The position numbers and the translations under genes are program-made. This document shows, piece after piece, positions 34,512 to 42,854 of a stretch of 62,583 nucleotides of DNA. This DNA comes from Lachnospiraceae bacterium NK4A179 (lineage in GTDB: Bacteria > Bacillota > Clostridia > Lachnospirales > Lachnospiraceae), in assembly GCA_000421045.1 (NCBI GenBank), contig ATWC01000014.1:1-62583 (forward strand), written 5' to 3'. The notes beneath the pieces are model-generated. The model had not been told where the DNA came from and did not search any database. It saw only the letters and a list, made by a program, of their open reading frames with translations. Within the stretch, counting starts at the first letter, position 1. The number at the start of each line of letters is the position of its first letter.

Positions 34512-37004
34512 TCAATTAGAAAAAACGGTTTCGGCATATCTTACGGCTCCCATCGCATCACGCGAATAATTATCGGCATCTATCATCTTTGCATATTCGG
34601 GAGTCATCACCGCTCCACCCACGGTGACCAGTGTTCCGGGACATTCACGCCTAAGCTGCTTTATCGTCTCTTCCATCGAAGGCACCGTTGTTGTCATAAG
34701 CGCCGAAAGCCCGACAAGCCTGATTCCCTGTTCCTTTACAGTCTTTACCACTTCCTCCGGCGGAACATCCTTGCCAAGGTCTATCACATCATAGCCGTAA
34801 TTCTCAAGCAGCACCTTGACTATGTTTTTTCCTATATCATGGATATCGCCCTTTACCGTTGCAAGCACTATGCGGCCCTTTGGTTCGCCGCCTGCGCCTT
34901 TTTCTCTCATCACCTCACGTATGACCGCAAATGATGATGACGCCGCTTCTGCACTCATAAGGAGCTGCGGAAGGAACATTGTCCTTTTCTCAAATCCTTT
35001 TCCTACTATATCAAGGGCAGGAATAAGAGCACCGTCTATCAGATCCATCGACTCGACACCTTCATCAAGACTCTGCTTTGTGATGGCTGCAGCTCTGTCC
35101 TTTATCCCCTTTACTATCGCTTCCACAAGGGGAAGCCTTGCTTCATCCTTAATATCAGAATACAGATCAGTTTTTTTTACGGGCTGTGCAGCTTTTCCGG
35201 CTTCCGCAGGCTGCATTGCAGCCATTTCTTCCCTGTATCTTCCCGCAAAAGCTATGTAATCCGTGCAATTTGCATCATACATATTAAGAGCGCAGAATCC
35301 ATAATATGCTTTCATCATCTCGATGGAAGCCGGATTCATGATCGCTGCCTTCAGTCCGTTGTGCATAGCCTGCGTAAAAAATACTGAATTAACAAGATCT
35401 CGCTCCGGAAGACCAAAAGAAATATTTGATACGCCAAGGCTCGTGAGACCGTGCAGCTCATCTCTGATAAGTCTCAAAGCATCAAGCGTTACTTTTGCAG
35501 AATCAGGCTCAGCCGAAATACTCATCGCAAGAGGATCGATTATGATATCCTTCTTTTTAATACCATATTCCGCAGCCTTCTTATAAATCTTCTCGGCGAT
35601 GCGTACACGTCCGCGTGCATCTTTCGGAATGCCTTCTTCATCTATCGTAAGCGCAACGATAAATCCGCCGTATTTCTTTGCAAGCGGAAATACCATATTC
35701 ATTATCTCTTCCTTGCCGTTTACGGAATTGATCATAGCCTTTCCGTTATAGATACGGAGTGCCTGCTCCATCGCAACCGCATCGGTCGTATCTATCTGAA
35801 GAGGAAGGTCCGTAACAGCCTGAAGCTCCATAACCGTCTCTACCATCATTGCCGGTTCATCTATTTCAGGAAGTCCCACATTCACATCCAGGACCATGGC
35901 GCCTTTTTCCTGTTCATCAAGCCCTACCTGAATGATATGATCCATATCATGAGCACGCAGAGCTTCCTTGAAACGCTTCTTTCCCGTGGGATTAATGCGT
36001 TCACCGATAAGCACCGGTGCATTTCCAAACTCAACAGAATGAGAATAAGATGTGATAAGCGAATATTCTTTTTCACTCAAAGGAACCGGAGTAAGTTTGC
36101 TTACCTCTCTGACCATCTCTCCGATATGCGCAGGCGTTGTACCGCAGCATCCCCCGAGCACACGTGCGCCTTTCTCCGCGATCTTAATCATCGATGCCGT
36201 AAAATCATCCGGAGTCACGTCAAATACTGTCTTGCCGTTCTCGGTCCTCGGAAGACCGGCATTTGGAGATACAACAACAGGAACCGATGCATATTTCACC
36301 AGCTCATCAACTATCTCCATCATCATATCAGGCCCGAGCGAGCAATTAACTCCGATCGCATCGACACCTAAGCCTTCGGCAACGGCAACTACTGTCTTGG
36401 GATCTGCTCCGGTAAGGAGCTTATGAGTCTCATCAAAAGCCGTAGTCAGTATCACGGGCAGGCCGCTTTCCTTTGCGGCAAGCACGGCAGCTTTGGCTTC
36501 ATATATATCAGTCATTGTCTCTACAAGGATCAGATCAGCTCCGGCTTCGCAGCCCACTCTGACTGTTTCCTTATACACATCATAGGCTTCATCAAAAGAG
36601 AGGTCACCCAGAGGCTTTAAAAGATGACCGAGCGGTCCTATATCCAATGAAAGGAACACATCATCTCTTCCGGAATTCTTTATTGCCGCCCTCGCATTTT
36701 CAAAAGCGGCATTGATCACTTCATTAAGACGGTGAGTACCTATAACTTTTCTTCCCTCTGCTTCATCCTCTCTCAGAAACTTAAGGTAATTTGCACCAAA
36801 GGTATTTGACTTGAGGATATCTGCCCCTGCCTTAATATAATCCGAGTGCATTTTCTGTATCACTTCGGGATGAGAAATGTTCCATTCCTCAGGAAGTTCT
36901 CCGGGAGCAAGGCCTGCTGCCTGAAGAATGGTACCACATCCGCCCTCAAAAAAGGTAAATCCACTTTTAAGCTTTGCGTTAAGTTTGTCGATTTTTTCTT
37001 TCAT
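34512..37004 (-). CDS. metH: Cobalamin-dependent methionine synthase, without activation domain
   Basis: 830 residues: N-terminal homocysteine S-methyltransferase domain with zinc cysteines (GVNCSLGP and GGCCGTTPAHI), a pterin-binding domain, a cobalamin cap and a B12 domain with the axial-histidine motif DIHDIGKNIV. E. coli MetH has about 1227 residues; the missing C-terminal reactivation domain is encoded separately at 37164-37817. The ribosome binding site is weak (GGAATTTGAAGAA). The 159-bp gap upstream holds two inverted repeats. Confidence 0.95.
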   Translation of the reverse strand: MKEKIDKLNAKLKSGFTFFEGGCGTILQAAGLAPGELPEEWNISHPEVIQKMHSDYIKAGADILKSNTFGANYLKFLREDEAEGRKVIGTHRLNEVINAAFENARAAIKNSGRDDVFLSLDIGPLGHLLKPLGDLSFDEAYDVYKETVRVGCEAGADLILVETMTDIYEAKAAVLAAKESGLPVILTTAFDETHKLLTGADPKTVVAVAEGLGVDAIGVNCSLGPDMMMEIVDELVKYASVPVVVSPNAGLPRTENGKTVFDVTPDDFTASMIKIAEKGARVLGGCCGTTPAHIGEMVREVSKLTPVPLSEKEYSLITSYSHSVEFGNAPVLIGERINPTGKKRFKEALRAHDMDHIIQVGLDEQEKGAMVLDVNVGLPEIDEPAMMVETVMELQAVTDLPLQIDTTDAVAMEQALRIYNGKAMINSVNGKEEIMNMVFPLAKKYGGFIVALTIDEEGIPKDARGRVRIAEKIYKKAAEYGIKKKDIIIDPLAMSISAEPDSAKVTLDALRLIRDELHGLTSLGVSNISFGLPERDLVNSVFFTQAMHNGLKAAIMNPASIEMMKAYYGFCALNMYDANCTDYIAFAGRYREEMAAMQPAEAGKAAQPVKKTDLYSDIKDEARLPLVEAIVKGIKDRAAAITKQSLDEGVESMDLIDGALIPALDIVGKGFEKRTMFLPQLLMSAEAASSSFAVIREVMREKGAGGEPKGRIVLATVKGDIHDIGKNIVKVLLENYGYDVIDLGKDVPPEEVVKTVKEQGIRLVGLSALMTTTVPSMEETIKQLRRECPGTLVTVGGAVMTPEYAKMIDADNYSRDAMGAVRYAETVFSN

Positions 37005-37061
37005 TTCTTCAAATTCCGTTCACATAACAAAAATATTATGACTGATCATCTTGCATTTGCT

Positions 37062-37112
37062 GATTTATGTATCATAAATCCGTCTATTTGATGGATTAAA
37101 TCTCGATTTAAT
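37062..37112. promoter_or_regulatory. Two inverted repeats upstream of metH
   Basis: GATTTATG-TAT-CATAAATC (37062-37080) and ATTAAATC-TC-GATTTAAT (37095-37112) are two perfect 8-bp-arm palindromes sharing a GATTTA core, 14 bp apart, in the gap between the activation-domain gene and metH. They could be operators or hairpins in the transcript. No S-box, T-box or cobalamin riboswitch features were found. The rest of 37005-37163 is AT-rich and unassigned. Confidence 0.45.
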
Positions 37113-37163
37113 TATTTTATGTGTAAAAATATTATGTAAATCAGCGTTATATCAAACCGTGTT

Positions 37164-37817
37164 TTAACAATCTGTTTCATATTCCCCGGCGCCCTCACTT
37201 TCCGATATGCCTATTACGGCTGTAACGGATTTTTCGGGAGCCATGATCAATGTATCCATAAGAGTGATCCCGGCATTTTTGGCAGGGTCGAGAAGTCTGA
37301 AAAATCCCCTCTGATTCTCAAGCGCAAAATCTCCATAACCGGGACTGTATCGTAATCTGAGGTGAAGCCCCTTCTTCTCAGTCTCCTCCTCAAGTTTTGA
37401 ATTGAGGATATTGCAGACCTCTTCCACGGCTGCCGCTCCGGCTGCCTGAAGCACGGCTGTTTCCGACATGGAGATACGTCTTGTGCGCTGCAGCAGACGG
37501 TCAAATCCGGCCCCTATCGTGACTGCCATAAGATATGCCTCACTGCATCCGTCAAGATGCCTGGCAAGTATATGGCTTTCTGTCTCTCCATAGGGAAAAC
37601 TGACAATCCCGGTAGCAGTATCAGCCTTTATCTCGAAAACAGAATAGCAGCCCTTTCCTTCTGAAACTTCACGCACTTTATCAATAGCCTTATTAACAAG
37701 AGAAAGGCTATCATCTACAGGGATCTGTTTTCCATATCCAAGATACTTTGTAACTTCCCTGACAGGGATCTTAAGATCACTGCCGCTGATTGAAAAACGC
37801 TGTATAGGATTCATCAT
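37164..37817 (-). CDS. Stand-alone MetH activation-domain protein
   Basis: 217 residues matching the C-terminal S-adenosylmethionine-binding reactivation domain of MetH: LRYSPGYGDFALENQ is the hallmark R-x-SPGYGD stretch, followed by LMDTLIMAPEKSVTAVIG. In split systems this polypeptide helps re-methylate inactive cob(II)alamin on MetH. The start overlaps the metF end by 4 bp, so it is translated with MetF and expressed ahead of metH. Confidence 0.9.
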   Translation of the reverse strand: MMNPIQRFSISGSDLKIPVREVTKYLGYGKQIPVDDSLSLVNKAIDKVREVSEGKGCYSVFEIKADTATGIVSFPYGETESHILARHLDGCSEAYLMAVTIGAGFDRLLQRTRRISMSETAVLQAAGAAAVEEVCNILNSKLEEETEKKGLHLRLRYSPGYGDFALENQRGFFRLLDPAKNAGITLMDTLIMAPEKSVTAVIGISESEGAGEYETDC

Positions 37818-38692
37818 TTTCCACTGCAGGAAGGGATTATTGATGACAGATTGTGCTGAAGTGTCGCAGCCACATCTGCCTTGTTCATTGTATAGATATG
37901 AATATGTTCAATACCATTTGCAAGCAGATCTATGATCTGATCTGTGGCATAGGCTATCGCTGCCTGCTTAAGAGCCTCCGGATCATGTCCGTAACGATCC
38001 AGGATAGCAACATATCTTCTTGGAATGAACGCCTGAGAGAGCTTGATTATCCTTTCCATTTGTTTTGCTCTGGTTACAGGCATAATGCCGGCAGTAACGG
38101 GCAGTGTGACTCCGGCTTCCCTTAAACGATACATATAGTTAAAGAACAGCGAATTATCAAAAAACATCTGTGTCGTGAGAAATTCACATCCGGCTTCCTG
38201 CTTTCTCTTTATGCCCTCTATATCAGCCTTCAGATCCTCTGATTCGGGATGTCCCTCGGGATAACATGCACAGCCGATGCAGAAATCACCGTACTTCTTG
38301 ATGACAGGAATAAGCTCGCTTGCATGTCTGTATATCCATTCATCAGTGCTTACAACACCTTCCGGAAGATCCCCTCTGAGTGCAAGTATGTTCTCAACGC
38401 CTGATGCTTTCAAACTCTCAACCTGATCTTTGATCTTCTCTTCAGATGCATTAACACAAGTCAGATGAGCAAGTGCTGTTACTCCGCTCTTTTCGATATT
38501 GGCTGCGATATCAGTAGTGTATTTTCTGGTACTGCCTGCGGCGCCGTATGTAACGCTCATAAAATCAGGCTTAAGAGCAGCCACCTCATTGGTTGCCTTT
38601 ACAACACTGTCATATACATCTATGGTTTTGGGCGGAAATACTTCAAAAGAAAGTGTAGGATGTCCGTCTTTATATATATCAGAAATCTTCAT
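37814..38692 (-). CDS. metF: Methylenetetrahydrofolate reductase
   Basis: 292 residues of the MetF family: LSFEVFPPKT at the N-terminus (catalytic Glu), SVTYGAAGS, NILALRGDLP and a GCACYPEGHPES segment are typical. It makes methyl-tetrahydrofolate for MetH. AGGGAGAA precedes the ATG. The DUF1653 gene ends 18 bp upstream. Confidence 0.96.
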   Translation of the reverse strand: MKISDIYKDGHPTLSFEVFPPKTIDVYDSVVKATNEVAALKPDFMSVTYGAAGSTRKYTTDIAANIEKSGVTALAHLTCVNASEEKIKDQVESLKASGVENILALRGDLPEGVVSTDEWIYRHASELIPVIKKYGDFCIGCACYPEGHPESEDLKADIEGIKRKQEAGCEFLTTQMFFDNSLFFNYMYRLREAGVTLPVTAGIMPVTRAKQMERIIKLSQAFIPRRYVAILDRYGHDPEALKQAAIAYATDQIIDLLANGIEHIHIYTMNKADVAATLQHNLSSIIPSCSGK

Positions 38693-38710
38693 AAAAAATG
38701 ATTCTCCCTT

Positions 38711-39361
38711 TTATCTGAGTCTGTCTTTTTCAAACTGCTGTCTTGTAAGCAGGGTCTTTTTTATAAATGCAGCCCTTTCTTCAACCGAAGCATCTGACGG
38801 TTCCATTCCAATAGATAATTCCATGGGTGTAAGTATCTCGGGAGTAAGTTCCTGTCTGATCTCGTAAAGTACTTTGAGCTTATCATTAACCGAGTCGGCA
38901 TCCAGAAAACGGAGCAGTGAAGGATTGATACCTGAACCGTTTTGAGAAGCATCATCACTTTTAATTGTCTGCTCATTGTTTTCGGTACCCAAAGCCTGAA
39001 CTGAAGACTCCGGACGGGAAGACGGTCTGACCTGTGTGATCACAGGCTGTTCATCACGTACAACAGGAGATACCGTTGAATGATCGGTATTTACGGAAGG
39101 AGCGGTTGAAGCCACTTCCCCGTCTCTCCTTATGAGTGCAAAACGTTCTCTCTGAACGGCGTCGGGATACTTTCTCCTGTCAACATCGCTCATAAACTCA
39201 TCCAAGTCTCTTGCGAACATCTGATAAGGAGGATAAAGCCCCTGATAAACAACGATCATATGCCCGTCAGAAGCATCCTTTGCGAGAGTTATAATCTGAT
39301 AATCATGCCCTTTGAAATGATGATACTTTTCAAACGGCCTTGGATCCTTACGCATCTTCAT
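38711..39361 (-). CDS. DUF1653-domain protein
   Basis: About 216 residues from MKMRKDPRPF, with AAAGG just upstream; an ATG at 39355 is also possible. Residues ~6-75 form a DUF1653 domain (YHHFKGHDYQIITLAKDASD, MVVYQGLYPPYQMFAR-like segment), a small beta domain of unknown function. The rest is a low-complexity linker and a helical C-terminus (LLRFLDADSVNDKLKVLYEI). It overlaps the preceding small gene by about 14 bp and sits directly before metF. Confidence 0.8.
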   Translation of the reverse strand: MKMRKDPRPFEKYHHFKGHDYQIITLAKDASDGHMIVVYQGLYPPYQMFARDLDEFMSDVDRRKYPDAVQRERFALIRRDGEVASTAPSVNTDHSTVSPVVRDEQPVITQVRPSSRPESSVQALGTENNEQTIKSDDASQNGSGINPSLLRFLDADSVNDKLKVLYEIRQELTPEILTPMELSIGMEPSDASVEERAAFIKKTLLTRQQFEKDRLR

Positions 39362-39560
39362 CCTTTCTTCTGGTAAATTCCCCTGTCCTTCTTTCAAGAG
39401 CATGGGCCTCCCCTTCTTCGGCAACACGATCTATCCCCGAAAGTGCATCAAAGGGCGCAAACTGCGCTGCTCTCTGCGTTTCACTCATGCGAGGGTATTT
39501 GCTGCTTACCGGAGCATCCAGATCTATGATATCTTTATAATCTCTAATATTTCTGGCCAT
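39348..39560 (-). CDS. Small conserved protein with AAQFAPFDAL motif
   Basis: 70 residues from MARNIRDYKDI. KYPRMSETQRAAQFAPFDAL is a conserved signature of a small Firmicutes protein often seen near Y-family polymerase or DUF1653 genes and sometimes called YolD-like; no activity is known. There is no Shine-Dalgarno site; a TTGAAC-N17-TATAAT promoter ends 9 nt before the ATG, so the mRNA should have only about 2-3 leader bases. It heads the run leading into metF. Confidence 0.75.
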   Translation of the reverse strand: MARNIRDYKDIIDLDAPVSSKYPRMSETQRAAQFAPFDALSGIDRVAEEGEAHALERRTGEFTRRKDEDA

Positions 39561-39569
39561 ACGGGGAAT

Positions 39570-39598
39570 ATTATACAAGATATAGTCTTATTGTTCAA
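39570..39598 (-). promoter_or_regulatory. Promoter of the DUF1653-metF run (near-leaderless)
   Basis: TTGAAC (39598-39593), 17 bp, perfect TATAAT (39575-39570) on the minus strand. The ATG at 39560 follows after 9 nt, so the transcript should start about 2-3 nt before it. Confidence 0.7.
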
Positions 39599-39613
39599 CG
39601 TTAGTGCTATACC

Positions 39614-39642
39614 TTGTTTTGTACATAATGTAATGATAAAAT
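39614..39642 (+). promoter_or_regulatory. Divergent holA promoter (leaderless)
   Basis: TTGTTT (39614-39619), 17 bp, TAAAAT (39637-39642) preceded by TGA. The holA ATG at 39650 follows 7 nt after the -10 box, so transcription should begin at or one base before it. Confidence 0.65.
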
Positions 39643-39649
39643 CTGCATT

Positions 39650-40684
39650 ATGGCTTACAGGAAAGAACAAAACGATACACCTGATCTGATAACAGATGAT
39701 CTTAAAAGCGGACATTTTAAGCGTTTTTATCTGCTTACAGGAGATGAGACCTACTTAAGGGACATGGCTGCAGGAAGGCTCAAAAAGGCCCTCATGCCGG
39801 AAATGCCCGAGATGAACTATGTTTCTTTCGACGGCCGCTTCACAAAAGGAAAAGAGTTAACCGAGGCTTTGATACAGGCAGGTGACACTCTCCCCTTCTT
39901 CGCGGACAAACGTCTTATATTTGTCAACGCATCCGGTTTCTTTAAAAAAGCAAACGAAGAATTCACTGAATATATAAAAACCGCTCCTGAAACAACCGCT
40001 TTCATCTTTACCGAAAACGAAGTGGACAAAAGACTCGGGCTTTCAAAGTTCTTTGCTAAAGAAGGACGTATAGCGGAGTATGAGCGCAGTGCCGAAAATC
40101 TGAAGATACCTATTCTTACGATATTAAAAAAGAATAATAAGCAGATACGTCCGTCAACATATGAGCGCCTCATCGAAAAAACCGGCATAGATATGGAATT
40201 CATAAGCCATGAGCTGGAAAAACTCATAGCCTACACCGGCGAAAGGACCGAGATAACTATGCAGGATGTGGAATATGTTGTAAGCGACCGCACGGAGGAA
40301 GACAGCTTCGCGCTTGCCAATGCCATGTCTGAACGTGACGGGCGCAAGGCTCTGGATGCCTATTACGATATGATCCGTCTGGGCTCCAACATGATAGGTG
40401 TGATAACAATGCTCTATCATCAGTTCAATGTGCTACTTATGATCAAAGGCATGTTGAAAAAAGGCATGAATAATGAAGCCATGGGAAAGAAACTCGGCTA
40501 CAAGCCATTTGCCGTAGGCAAACGTGTTGCTGCAGCATCGCATTACACGGAAAGGGAAATTAAAAGTTTTATCAACGAATGTGCCGATACAAGAGAGAAT
40601 ATAACAAAAGGACTGGCAGATCCAAATCTGTCAGTCGAAAAACTGATAATTAAATACAGCAGCGGACTTAAAACATCACTTTGA
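39650..40684 (+). CDS. holA: DNA polymerase III delta subunit
   Basis: 344 residues. FYLLTGDETYLRDMAAGRLK is the degenerate nucleotide-binding start of the HolA family, and the C-terminal collar domain is recognisable (FALANAMSERDGRKAL, YHQFNVLLMIKGML). It opens the sliding clamp within the clamp loader. There is no Shine-Dalgarno site upstream; a leaderless mRNA is predicted. The last 9 bp overlap the convergent transglutaminase-like gene. Confidence 0.9.
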   Translation: MAYRKEQNDTPDLITDDLKSGHFKRFYLLTGDETYLRDMAAGRLKKALMPEMPEMNYVSFDGRFTKGKELTEALIQAGDTLPFFADKRLIFVNASGFFKKANEEFTEYIKTAPETTAFIFTENEVDKRLGLSKFFAKEGRIAEYERSAENLKIPILTILKKNNKQIRPSTYERLIEKTGIDMEFISHELEKLIAYTGERTEITMQDVEYVVSDRTEEDSFALANAMSERDGRKALDAYYDMIRLGSNMIGVITMLYHQFNVLLMIKGMLKKGMNNEAMGKKLGYKPFAVGKRVAAASHYTEREIKSFINECADTRENITKGLADPNLSVEKLIIKYSSGLKTSL

Positions 40685-41503
40685 ATAAACGATGCCTTTG
40701 ATAGAAGTCTGTATGTTTGAATGATACCCGTCAGAAGCAGTAGCCTTTGACATATTCAGATATTGTTTCTGCTTAGCTTTGTTATCGTTATCGTAATAGC
40801 ACACATCATAAAGATGCCACCCGTCAGCCTCCTGAATAGCAGACCAGGCATGAACATCATTTGTTACAAGCATAGTGGGAATATGCATCGGTGCGATGCA
40901 TGTATAATCAACACATCCGGTAGTAGGATCGATCGGAAGAAAGCTTATCATGGAATCAAACGCTGTTGCATAAGTCGTACATACTCCCTTACCGGTCGTG
41001 AAACAGCTCATTGCATTTTGATAAGAAATTAGCGTATTCCTGTCTATCATTGAGCGATGATCATAGGTCATTCGATCTGCAACCCAGTCAGCCGTAAGCT
41101 TTATCGCAACACTCTTTGAAGTCCCCTGTGGAACTATATTCTTCATATTAAGGGCAAGCCAGCTTTCCGTCTGTGCATGCATGCTCTGAAGAGTCTTAAC
41201 ATCAGCTGCGGAAAGGACCATTGTATATATGCCGTTTTTCTTGAGGAATTTTACATCGATATATGAGAGTCCGCCGGCTTCCTTATACACAGCGTCTATC
41301 TGGGCCAGCCCCAGCCTGTAGGACGTGTCAACATCCTGTGACTCTGTACCGGCAAGAGCATAATATCCATCCTGAACAGGAACGAACTGGAGACCGCTTT
41401 CTCCGGCCGCCATAGACTTTGAAGAAAGCGCGCAGAAAGCAATGCAGGCCACTAAAAGCCCCTGTAACATTATTATGATCAGTTTTCTTATGCTTCCTGC
41501 CAT
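40676..41503 (-). CDS. Secreted transglutaminase-like protein under c-di-GMP riboswitch control
   Basis: 275 residues with a signal peptide (IIIMLQGLLVACIAFCALSS, cleavage near SMA). The C-terminal half holds a transglutaminase-core triad: Cys in GKGVCTTYATAF, His in NDVHAWSAI and Asp in WHLYDVCYYDND. Such proteins act as cysteine proteases or cross-linkers at the cell surface. AGGAGGAA precedes the ATG. The 5' leader contains a c-di-GMP-I aptamer, so expression should follow the c-di-GMP level set by cyclases such as the one encoded just upstream. Confidence 0.88.
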   Translation of the reverse strand: MAGSIRKLIIIMLQGLLVACIAFCALSSKSMAAGESGLQFVPVQDGYYALAGTESQDVDTSYRLGLAQIDAVYKEAGGLSYIDVKFLKKNGIYTMVLSAADVKTLQSMHAQTESWLALNMKNIVPQGTSKSVAIKLTADWVADRMTYDHRSMIDRNTLISYQNAMSCFTTGKGVCTTYATAFDSMISFLPIDPTTGCVDYTCIAPMHIPTMLVTNDVHAWSAIQEADGWHLYDVCYYDNDNKAKQKQYLNMSKATASDGYHSNIQTSIKGIVYSK

Positions 41504-41562
41504 AATATGCTCTTTCCTCCTGCTTTTTACACAAAAGAAAAAACATTCCTGCGAAGAGATAC

Positions 41563-41582
41563 CGTCACAAAAATGTCCTAAT
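41563..41582 (-). promoter_or_regulatory. Anti-aptamer segment of the riboswitch expression platform
   Basis: TTTGTGACG (41571-41563, minus strand) is a perfect 9-base complement of CGTCACAAA in the aptamer core (41630-41622), extendable by a G-U pair. It can therefore pull the core out of the ligand-binding fold, making the aptamer and this pairing mutually exclusive. Confidence 0.6.
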
Positions 41583-41653
41583 AATCTGCAACTGGCTGGC
41601 TTAAAAATAAGTCCCTTTAGCTTTGTGACGCCGGATCACTCCGGTTGTACCTT
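41583..41653 (-). ncRNA. Cyclic-di-GMP-I (GEMM) riboswitch aptamer
   Basis: On the minus strand, a P2 hairpin CCGGA-GTGA-TCCGG with a GNRA tetraloop is followed by CGTCACAAAGCTA, matching the conserved GACGCAAAGCYA core, then GGGACTT paired with AAGCC across a T-rich loop, and finally GCCAGTTGC, matching the GCCAGGUUGC end. This order is that of c-di-GMP-I aptamers; a cGAMP-specific subtype cannot be excluded. The aptamer ends about 80 nt before the start codon of the transglutaminase gene. A T-rich run (TTTTTTCTTTTG) lies in the expression platform. Confidence 0.83.
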
Positions 41654-41759
41654 TGAAGTGTATGTAATTTTCTTTTTGTAACCCAAACAGTTCTGACTGT
41701 TGCCCCAGCCATGAACAATACCCCTACATAATGTATATTATCAGATTACAAAAATGATT

Positions 41760-42851
41760 TCAACTGTTTCCCTCTTTTTTCTTTAGCATATCTTTTATCC
41801 TTGCCTTATCCGCATACATGGCCTTATCCGCCAATGCATATGTTGTCTTGAAATCATCCTTCCACTCATGCATGCCGAATGCAAAGGTATACTTTCCCGT
41901 AAGCTGACAATCCTTCAGCCTTTGCGAGAATAAATTGAGCACATTTTTTGATCCCGTCATGCACAGCACGCAAAACTCATCACCTCCGACTCTGTACAGC
42001 GAACAGTGAGCCGGAAGCACATCGCTTATCTTATTGGCGATGGTCTTTATAGCCTCATCTCCGGCCTGATGGCCCATGGTATCATTTATAGTCTTTAAGT
42101 TATTCAGGTCGATACTGTAAACAGCTGATATGGAATTGTCACTCTTCGTGGCATCCGCAAAAAAGCTTGTACGGTTAAATGCCCCTGTAAGCACGTCCAT
42201 CTTGAAATAACTGATATGAATATACAGGTAATAGAAAGTGATATTCAGTGAAATGACGCCGATCAGTATCCCACGAAGGGCATAGATCAGTTCCACGCCT
42301 GTACCCAGGAGGCAGAGCAACACCTCTATTATCACTATAATGCCCTCTTCCTGCCTGCCGCGCATGATATAGCGTATCGCAAGCACAAGGCAGAAGCCGA
42401 GATAAATAAGCATCACGATATGCGGTGTAAAGGCAAGCGGTCCGCGCCTGACAGAACCGTCTTCCCCATACCAATAAACAAGTTTTGTAAAGAAGGCAAG
42501 CGAAGTGATCAGCAGATTCACTACCGCAGGAATATGCACGATCATCTTGCGATTGAAGCTCATATCGCGCATCACGACCAGTACAAGCGAAAGCAATATG
42601 AGTATCCTCAGATTGTAACCCACAAAGGCCGTGAAGACATGAAGCATGCCTGTCGACATCCTGTCAAACAGGTAGTAATCGATATTATCGAATAATACAA
42701 GTATAAGCAGGAGCAGAAGCATAGGCCAGAATTTCCTGCTCAGTTCATGCTCAAACCTGTCATTCACCACAATGAACACAAAAAGAAACAGCAGCGAAAC
42801 AAGCGGCAGAAAATTTAACTGTATCAAATTCTGCAGAACATGGTTATACAT
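41760..42851 (-). CDS. Membrane-bound diguanylate cyclase
   Basis: 363 residues: about seven membrane helices in the first ~205 residues, then a GGDEF domain with DVLTGAFNRTSFF, SIDLNNLKTINDTMGHQAGD and the intact loop YRVGGDEFCVLC. No RxxD inhibitory site is seen before the loop. The membrane part probably senses a signal. The start is 3 bp from the SDR stop, behind GGTGATC, so it belongs to the sugar cassette operon. The c-di-GMP riboswitch gene follows downstream on the same strand. Confidence 0.92.
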   Translation of the reverse strand: MYNHVLQNLIQLNFLPLVSLLFLFVFIVVNDRFEHELSRKFWPMLLLLLILVLFDNIDYYLFDRMSTGMLHVFTAFVGYNLRILILLSLVLVVMRDMSFNRKMIVHIPAVVNLLITSLAFFTKLVYWYGEDGSVRRGPLAFTPHIVMLIYLGFCLVLAIRYIMRGRQEEGIIVIIEVLLCLLGTGVELIYALRGILIGVISLNITFYYLYIHISYFKMDVLTGAFNRTSFFADATKSDNSISAVYSIDLNNLKTINDTMGHQAGDEAIKTIANKISDVLPAHCSLYRVGGDEFCVLCMTGSKNVLNLFSQRLKDCQLTGKYTFAFGMHEWKDDFKTTYALADKAMYADKARIKDMLKKKEGNS

Positions 42852-42854
42852 TGA

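Noticed and set aside
35451-36371. Long plus-strand open frame of 306 codons
   Set aside because: It lies wholly opposite metH, is rich in Arg/His/Ile and has no ribosome binding site; it is a shadow of the metH codon pattern.
38693-39340. SAM (S-box) riboswitch or T-box before metF, metH or metY
   Set aside because: metF and metY have almost no upstream gap, and the metH gap holds only simple palindromes without S-box or T-box motifs.
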